NCBI GenBank assembly: GCA_037043455.1 | Contig: JAWPHD010003244.1 | Location: 160,338-224,337, forward strand | DNA: 64,000 nt | From: Cyrtodaria siliqua | Lineage: Eukaryota > Mollusca > Bivalvia > Adapedonta > Hiatellidae | Direction: 5' to 3' | In this document: piece by piece, positions 59,040-64,000 of the stretch | Layout of the letters: each line of letters starts with the position of its first letter | Numbering within the stretch: position 1 is the stretch's first letter | The notes under the pieces: generated by a model | What the model saw: the letters and a program-made list of their open reading frames with translations, nothing else | The model's database searches: none | What the model was told of the DNA's origin: nothing | Program-made: the position numbers and the translations under genes

Positions 59040-60375
59040 ATGGGGCTTTTTAATGATCTTGGCGAGGAAGTTACTACTGGCAGTGTTAATATTACAAATT
59101 CTGGTATTGTGCTGTCTGAGTATGTTAAAACAAAAACATTTGGTTAATTATCTTAACAAAGGCAGAAACCAGGGAAAATGTTTTGAGGAAGAGAGCTTAA
59201 CATGGATAATAATAAAATTACCAATGTTGGTAATCGACAAAAGCAGATGATGCAGCAACAAAGCAATTTACTGTGAGAAGAGTAACAAAAATCATACGTG
59301 ATTATAATATTGATAAAATTCCAGACATGATAAAAACTCTGACAACAGGTGTTTGAAGATAAACTAAGTCTGATACAAACAAAGTAACAAGCAAACCGTG
59401 AAAAAATGATTGAAATTCAAAATGGATTGAAAGATTGAAAAATAAACTTTTGAGTGATGCTTTGAAAGAGCTAGAAAACAAAGAAGGACGGATTAGAAGA
59501 ATAGGGAAAAACTAAAGATATTAATCGAACAAATAAGAGCTTGGTGTTCAAAATATTAATACACAGATTGGAGAAACAGTAACATAAATGGTTGATACAA
59601 TGAACTAGAAAATGCTATTGCGAGTGCTTCAAAACAAATGAGAACTGCCTTTTACTACCAAAAGAACTCAATTAAAGTATTACATGAGGCAGACAACCGC
59701 TAACGTTGCTGATTCAAACAAGGGAATTTGAAGACACAAATAAGAAAAATGGTTGACGGTAAATCGCTGGGTAGACTGCTCTGAGCAATTGGTTAACACT
59801 GATAAACTTGAGACAGCGCTGAGCAAACTGGTTACACTGATAAGCTTGAGACTGCTATTGATAGATGTTTCAAGCAACTGAAAGCTGCCCAGGATGAAAG
59901 AAGCAAGCGTTTGATGGTGAAATAGCTTTCTAAATGAGCATATTCTCAAAGTCTGATAGTCGACACACAGCAGTTCTTGGTTATAATTTGACGGCTTGAA
60001 AGTAAAAAGTAGACTATTTAAGGTCGGATTCTACTTGCCCGTATATATAAAGATGGAATAAGTATTATTCCAGATCGCGTTGGTATAGTAGTGATACTTT
60101 AGTGTCGTATCCTACACGAAAACCACTTGAAAGAACAAAACGTGATGATTTTCAAAGGCGTTTACTTTTGGTGCCAATCCACCAATAAAAGGTGAAGAAT
60201 ATTTATTCTGTGAGAGGAGACGACGAGTTTGAGTTTGGTGAATTACAATTTTTAAAGAAGGCCGTTATGTATTTTGAAGTAGATTTTACTTAAACAAAGC
60301 AGGACACAGAACTATTCACTGTTTATTCAACACAGGGTGGGACTTCAAAGCACTTCTTTATCCGATAATAAAAAA
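59040..60375 (+). pseudogene. Fibre-like coiled-coil virion protein, broken
   Basis: Starts MGLFNDLGEEVTTGSVNITN. Near 59,201 it has MDNNKITNVGN followed in a shifted frame by ADDAATKQFTV, a motif pair typical of tail-fibre and spike proteins. A long coiled-coil region follows (LKELENKEGRI; ENAIASASKQM) to about 59,940. A distal part, KVGFYLPVYIK, VSYPTRKPLERTKRDDF and YSTQGGTSKHFF, runs to about 60,370. Frame changes occur every 60-150 bp. Probably the element's fibre or spike candidate. Confidence 0.5.
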
Positions 60376-60689
60376 TGACAAACGAATAAGTAAAAGATAC
60401 ATTTGAATTATATATCAAGTTCACTCTATGATTCGTTTCAGATCAAATATAGAATCTCGCACTACGCAAGTTTCCAATTTTGATAAAATCAAGTTTTAAA
60501 ACTGTTTTATTTAAGTGATTAGTATTAATAAAAAATTATCCATTCTTTATTATATGACAACATATTGTATATCATCATCAGAGAATAGCATCAATAATTA
60601 ATATGCGTAAATACACCGAGTAATTTACAACTGTATTGATATACCATTAATATTAGGGTAAGAAACAAACAGTATGTATTGGACTCGAT

Positions 60690-61110
60690 AATATTAATTC
60701 TATGACTTACTCATGGTATAATATTAGCGAGGATTTTAAAAACAAAGTGATAAAGTATCAAGCAATGGAACAGGATTGGAAAAGTATTATTTTTACAATT
60801 GGTAATTACAGTTATGCTGATATCGATAATTACATAAAAAGATACATTGGACTGTAAACAATGATTTAACTAATGACTCACCCATCTCGATATAGATTGA
60901 GTTTGATTTTGTCAAGTTTCAATGTTGGTTACTGTTCTTATAATTCATGCTTGATTTGAGAGATCAAACTTTCACTCATTGATGCAGTTATTAGAGAAAC
61001 TAAATTTGGAACTGTTGACACCAAACATAACAAAGTCCTATTGATACATTGTATTTGCACTGTGTACTTGATAAGTAATTATATTGTTATGATCATACGG
61101 GGTTGTCATT
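60690..61110 (+). pseudogene. Conserved Polinton virion-associated protein, broken
   Basis: A clear start region LDNINSMTYSWYNISEDFKN, then DWKSIIFTIGNYSYADIDNY and YIGL before a stop at 60,856. Similarity appears to continue in other frames (EFDFVKF; PNITKSY near 61,020). I recall proteins with this pattern next to Polinton capsid genes, but the role is unproven. Confidence 0.35.
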
Positions 61111-61350
61111 TATGAAAATACATTGAGAATAATATAAAACAGTGTGTGTGTGTGTGCAGCTGATCTTACGAGATCATATCCGTCAAAGATGTGAACGAAT
61201 AAAAGTCGGGTTCCTTGAGGTACTCAAACGATCATTAACAGTATTAACATTTACATTACCGATTTCTCATGGTAATTAATTATTAATCTTAATGGTGTCC
61301 ACACATCATTTCGTTTTGTTTTGAAGGAATTAATGTAAACATAAGTTATA

Positions 61351-61745
61351 TGGCTACGTTAGAAAAAGTTTGTGACACTATCACGGGAACATATACTCAA
61401 GTTGATCGATTAACTGAGAGCTGGCATTATTTGACATTTTGTTCAAAAGTTGGCTCAAAGATATTTAGCGAGTCTGTGAAAACAGCAGGTAAGAAAGCAT
61501 TAGAAACTGCTGACAAATCATAGAGGAGCGGGTTCCTAAAAGTACATGGAGATGAGTAGGAAAATGGCTGCTGATAAGTTAGTTTCAGTTAGTTAAAACC
61601 CTATTAGTAACCAAAGGTGATAGTAATTTTAAAGAACTTAAAAAAGCTGCCACAAAAGGATGCCAGCTAAAGTTGCGGCCTGATAATGTAATTGAAGAAG
61701 ATGTAAATACAAAAATTAACAGATTACTATTCCGGAAGAGGAATT
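61351..61745 (+). pseudogene. Candidate minor capsid protein, broken
   Basis: Starts MATLEKVCDTITGTYTQVDR with SWHYLTFCSKVGSK and a Lys/Ala-rich stretch ESVKTAGKKALETADKS ending in a stop at about 61,521. Later fragments (MAADKLVSVS, NTKINRL) occur in other frames. It sits immediately upstream of the major capsid gene, where Polintons place minor virion genes. Confidence 0.4.
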
Positions 61746-61752
61746 CATTTTG

Positions 61753-63021
61753 ATGAGATAATATAATACTAGATATGACATTGTACCAATTCAGTTAGAT
61801 ACTCCTATAGCGCAACCAGGAAATGCTTACCAGGCAAATGGAAAAAGTAATGATATTAAGTTCTTACTATGATTGTATAAGCATATTTTGAAATCAGTTT
61901 TCAAGTAAACAAACCTGCTGATGGAGCCAATTTCGCAGACGCTGACAGGAATTGCTTTAATTAACGATGCAGCTTCATTGATCGATCAAATGCAAGTAAG
62001 CAAAATGGAAAAATAGTTTACGATGGAAATAATCTTCACAGATTTGTAATGTCAAAAGCTTGCTTGAAATTTCTGACGATTATGCAAAGACAACGGAACA
62101 AATGAATACTTTTTATTTAGATACCACGGCTGTGAGGCAGAATTGCTCGGGATGATCAAGTTGCTTATAACCTAGGATTCACTACTCGTTCATGCTTTAA
62201 TCATAACTAATCAAAAAGTTGATTCTATAATTCCATTAAACAATATTCTTTCTTTGAAGGTTGTAAACAAACATGCTTCCTCCTAGTCAATTGTTCAAAT
62301 CAGCTTGCAACTGACAGATTGATAATGTGTTAATTTTCAAATCAAGTGGTGATGATGGTCGAGTAGTTATTAATAAATTAGTTCCTTTGTGGATACCCAG
62401 AATGAGTATTTAACTCAGATGGTTTAACGTTACGTAATGACAATCATATGATATCCAACAAGATGGACTTACCTCCGTGAATGATACAAGATGAGCGGAA
62501 GTTCTGATCTAACAGAAATCCGTATTTAGAATAACGGCTGGAGTCAAAAGTGCAAAACACGTGTTTTGTTGTATTTGTAAAAGGCTGACAAGAGTTCTTC
62601 TCAAACACAAAATCCTCATCTTTTTGGATACGTTTAATAGGTAAATGCAGTCATACCTAATTGCTATTTACAATCAGATAGACTTGGAAGTTGGTAAATG
62701 GAGTTTATTATCCAGAAACTGAATATAGTTATGCTAATATCATAAGAATATTCAAGAGATCTCATTAATTATTCTTACAAACAAAATGATAAAAAACACT
62801 GGAACTTTAATAAACGTGAGCAATTTTAAAACTCTTTTCGACAATGATGTATTTCGATTTGAGTACAAGGAAAATGAAGTCACTATTGATCCAAAACAAC
62901 TTATCTGAGATAATAAATTAATAATATACTCCTTGCTGCTCGATATAAAGTTTATACTCGGTTCTACTATGAGGAAGATGTTGTTATTGATACTGTCGCG
63001 AATGAACTAGTTATTGTTTAA
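61753..63021 (+). pseudogene. Double-jelly-roll major capsid protein, broken
   Basis: Homologous segments in changing frames, in the right order: YDIVPIQLDTPIAQPGNAYQ (61,770); VNKPADGANFADADRN; ISDDYAKTTEQMNTFYLDTT (62,068); DDQVAYNLGFTTR; SSGDDGRVVINKL; FRITAGVKSAKHVF (62,531); NGVYYPETEYSYANIIRI; and the C-terminus DVVIDTVANELVIV ending TAA at 63,019. This is the Polinton-type MCP, a capsid building block. More than ten indels break it. Length with indels ignored would be close to the family's size, so no large deletion is evident. Confidence 0.85.
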
Positions 63022-63039
63022 TCTACACTTATAATATAT

Positions 63040-63403
63040 ATGACTTACGTAAATTATTCAGTAAACTTATCAGTATGACCAGAAACGAAGTCTGGCAAAA
63101 GCATATGAAAACAAAGTGAATTAACGCTCAGGCTAAAAAAAACCAACTAACGTGGTTACTTTCCTTTGCCTACTTACAGCTACCAGATTAAACAGTATTA
63201 ACAAGGCTTAATCTGGCGGGCAGGGATTAGACATAAATATATCAAAAATCCGCAAATGAGATCTCAGTCTAAGAATGGAGGCTTTTTAGGTGCAATTAGC
63301 TGGTTTATTGACTAAAACAATTTTACCAACAGTTGCTAAATTTGTTCCAAAAGTATTAGGACCTCTGAAAATGATTGTGCAGAGCGATGATGAAGACTAC
63401 TAG
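63040..63403 (+). pseudogene. Small Gly-rich capsid-associated protein ending in the TIR
   Basis: Starts MTYVNYSVNLSV. Basic segments follow (RLKKTN; RSQSKNGGFLGAISWF) and then, in another frame, LLTKTILPTVAKFVPKVLGP. The end is VQSDDEDY followed by TAG, encoded in the right TIR. Small basic proteins with a Gly-rich hydrophobic segment are commonly next to the Polinton MCP and have been compared with adenovirus core/cement proteins. At least four frame breaks. Confidence 0.55.
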
Positions 63404-63979
63404 CCGGTTCCGTCTGACTTTGCTTAATGAGTTGCCAATGTTATTGAAAACTTCGCCCGAAAGTAGATTCGGCGGAAAGTAGACATAAAATAAAATTGCG
63501 CTCTCCTAAAAAGCAATAATACAAAGTAACGCTTTTAACTTTCACATCTTTCATGTCTATATTCCCAAAAAGGGTATGTCACCGTGTCTAAGAGTGATAC
63601 TAGACTGCAGTATTTCACTGCCTTATATACCTGTCAGGTGCCAAACCATTCACCGATTGGTTGATACTAAATAACAGTCCTTCACCCGATTGTTGATTCG
63701 GCCCTCGACTAGTTTCGTACGATTACGTATCTAATATTATAAACGGTTCACGTGACAATGGTCATCTAAAGAAAAATATGAAATGCTGAGGCAACCTCGG
63801 TAAAAAATGATATGCAGAGGGATGATGAAGGACTACTCCCGGTTACGTCTGACTTTGCTTAATGAGTTGCTAATTGTTATGTTATTAAAATAGCAAACCG
63901 ATTGATTAGTAGTAATAAGAGTCGGGGTATAGGGTGAGTTTCCCTGAGCGGGGTGCTTGAGAAAACTAATGAATATATG
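63366..63979 (-). repeat. Right terminal inverted repeat of the Polinton
   Basis: The inverted copy of 49,148-49,720, with many small indels relative to it. It contains the inner tail module (63,366-63,446) and the outer one (63,803-63,878), the TATATAAG string (63,622-63,629, minus strand) and AATAAA (63,489-63,494, plus strand). Confidence 0.93.
63489..63494 (+). terminator. AATAAA polyadenylation signal in the right TIR
   Basis: 'cataaaataaaattgcgc' lies about 86 bp after the TAG of the last right-arm gene. It is the mirrored counterpart of 49,616-49,621. Confidence 0.5.
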
Positions 63980-64000
63980 TTGGTGTTGTGATTTAGGCGT

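Larger units (their letters stand above)
49148..63979. mobile_element. Polinton/Maverick virus-like transposon, degenerate
   Basis: An element of about 14.8 kb with imperfect terminal inverted repeats (49,148-49,720 and 63,366-63,979). It encodes the diagnostic Polinton set: protein-primed PolB, VLTF3-like factor, A32-like packaging ATPase and double-jelly-roll major capsid protein with its small neighbours. Genes to the left of about 58.35 kb are mostly on the minus strand and those to the right on the plus strand. Integrase and cysteine protease, usual in Polintons, were not seen. Every core replication and packaging gene carries stops, frameshifts or insertions. No target duplication could be confirmed, because only about 20 bases remain to the right. 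Confidence 0.93.

Noticed and set aside
59040..61110. Integrase or protease gene in the right arm
   Set aside because: I looked for the expected catalytic contexts in all frames and saw only fibre-like and capsid-associated fragments.
49152..63973. 6-bp target duplication at the Polinton ends
   Set aside because: The six bases outside the AG/CT ends ('ttcatt' and 'aatgaa') are inverted copies, not direct repeats. They belong to the TIR, and the true right limit may be beyond readable flank.

Overview
This is an AT-rich eukaryotic window, most likely from a bivalve mollusc. Evidence: spliced introns, C2H2 zinc fingers, tRNA-like SINE heads, and above all kilobases of decayed interspersed repeat of a type I associate with bivalve genomes (phrases such as 'gggccataactccg', 'accttgaccttgatg' and 'cgtccgtctgtccg'). 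The species is not determinable from the sequence alone. Almost everything recognisable is a mobile element, repeat or pseudogene. The only long intact protein-coding frame outside transposons is a zinc-finger array.

Layout. 0.8-2.7 kb: decayed SAP-SWIM-YqaJ nuclease gene with one clear intron. 3.9-7.5 kb: degenerate bivalve repeat with a second repeat family nested in it. 8.4-10.4 kb: small repeats, a palindrome and two weak candidate exons. 10.5-12.8 kb: complete but broken Tc1/mariner transposon whose transposase gene contains an intron. 12.9-14.1 kb: two-copy direct duplication. 18.5-19.3 kb: 20-bp minisatellite. 19.7-25.4 kb: further repeats, a 164-bp palindrome and a SINE. 25.4-31.4 kb: little that I can support. 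32.0-37.7 kb: RT fragment with the 'GIPMGTNCAP' motif, interrupted by a 5'-truncated LINE encoding gag-like zinc knuckles, endonuclease, RT and RNase H. 37.7-40.4 kb: about 56 copies of a 47-bp satellite beginning at the LINE 3' end. 42.2-43.6 kb: zinc-finger gene. 44.2 kb: 15-bp array. 45.6-46.4 kb: second copy of the RT family.

The most striking object is 49.15-63.98 kb: a near-complete Polinton/Maverick (virus-like giant transposon) with terminal inverted repeats of about 0.6 kb. Its left arm lies mainly on the minus strand: protein-primed DNA polymerase B, an acidic protein, a cluster of related coiled-coil proteins, a membrane protein and a Lys/Ala/Pro-rich basic gene. A VLTF3-like late transcription factor sits in that arm on the plus strand. 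The right arm lies on the plus strand: A32-like packaging ATPase, fibre-like protein, minor virion candidates, double-jelly-roll major capsid protein and a small Gly-rich capsid-associated protein. The two arms are transcribed outward from about 58.35 kb. The terminal gene of each arm runs into its TIR, which supplies the same acidic C-terminal tail, the stop codon and an AATAAA signal. I found no integrase or cysteine protease. Polymerase, ATPase and capsid genes are all broken, so this copy cannot act on its own. The right arm carries far more single-base indels than the left, which raises the question of real decay versus unpolished sequence at a contig end.
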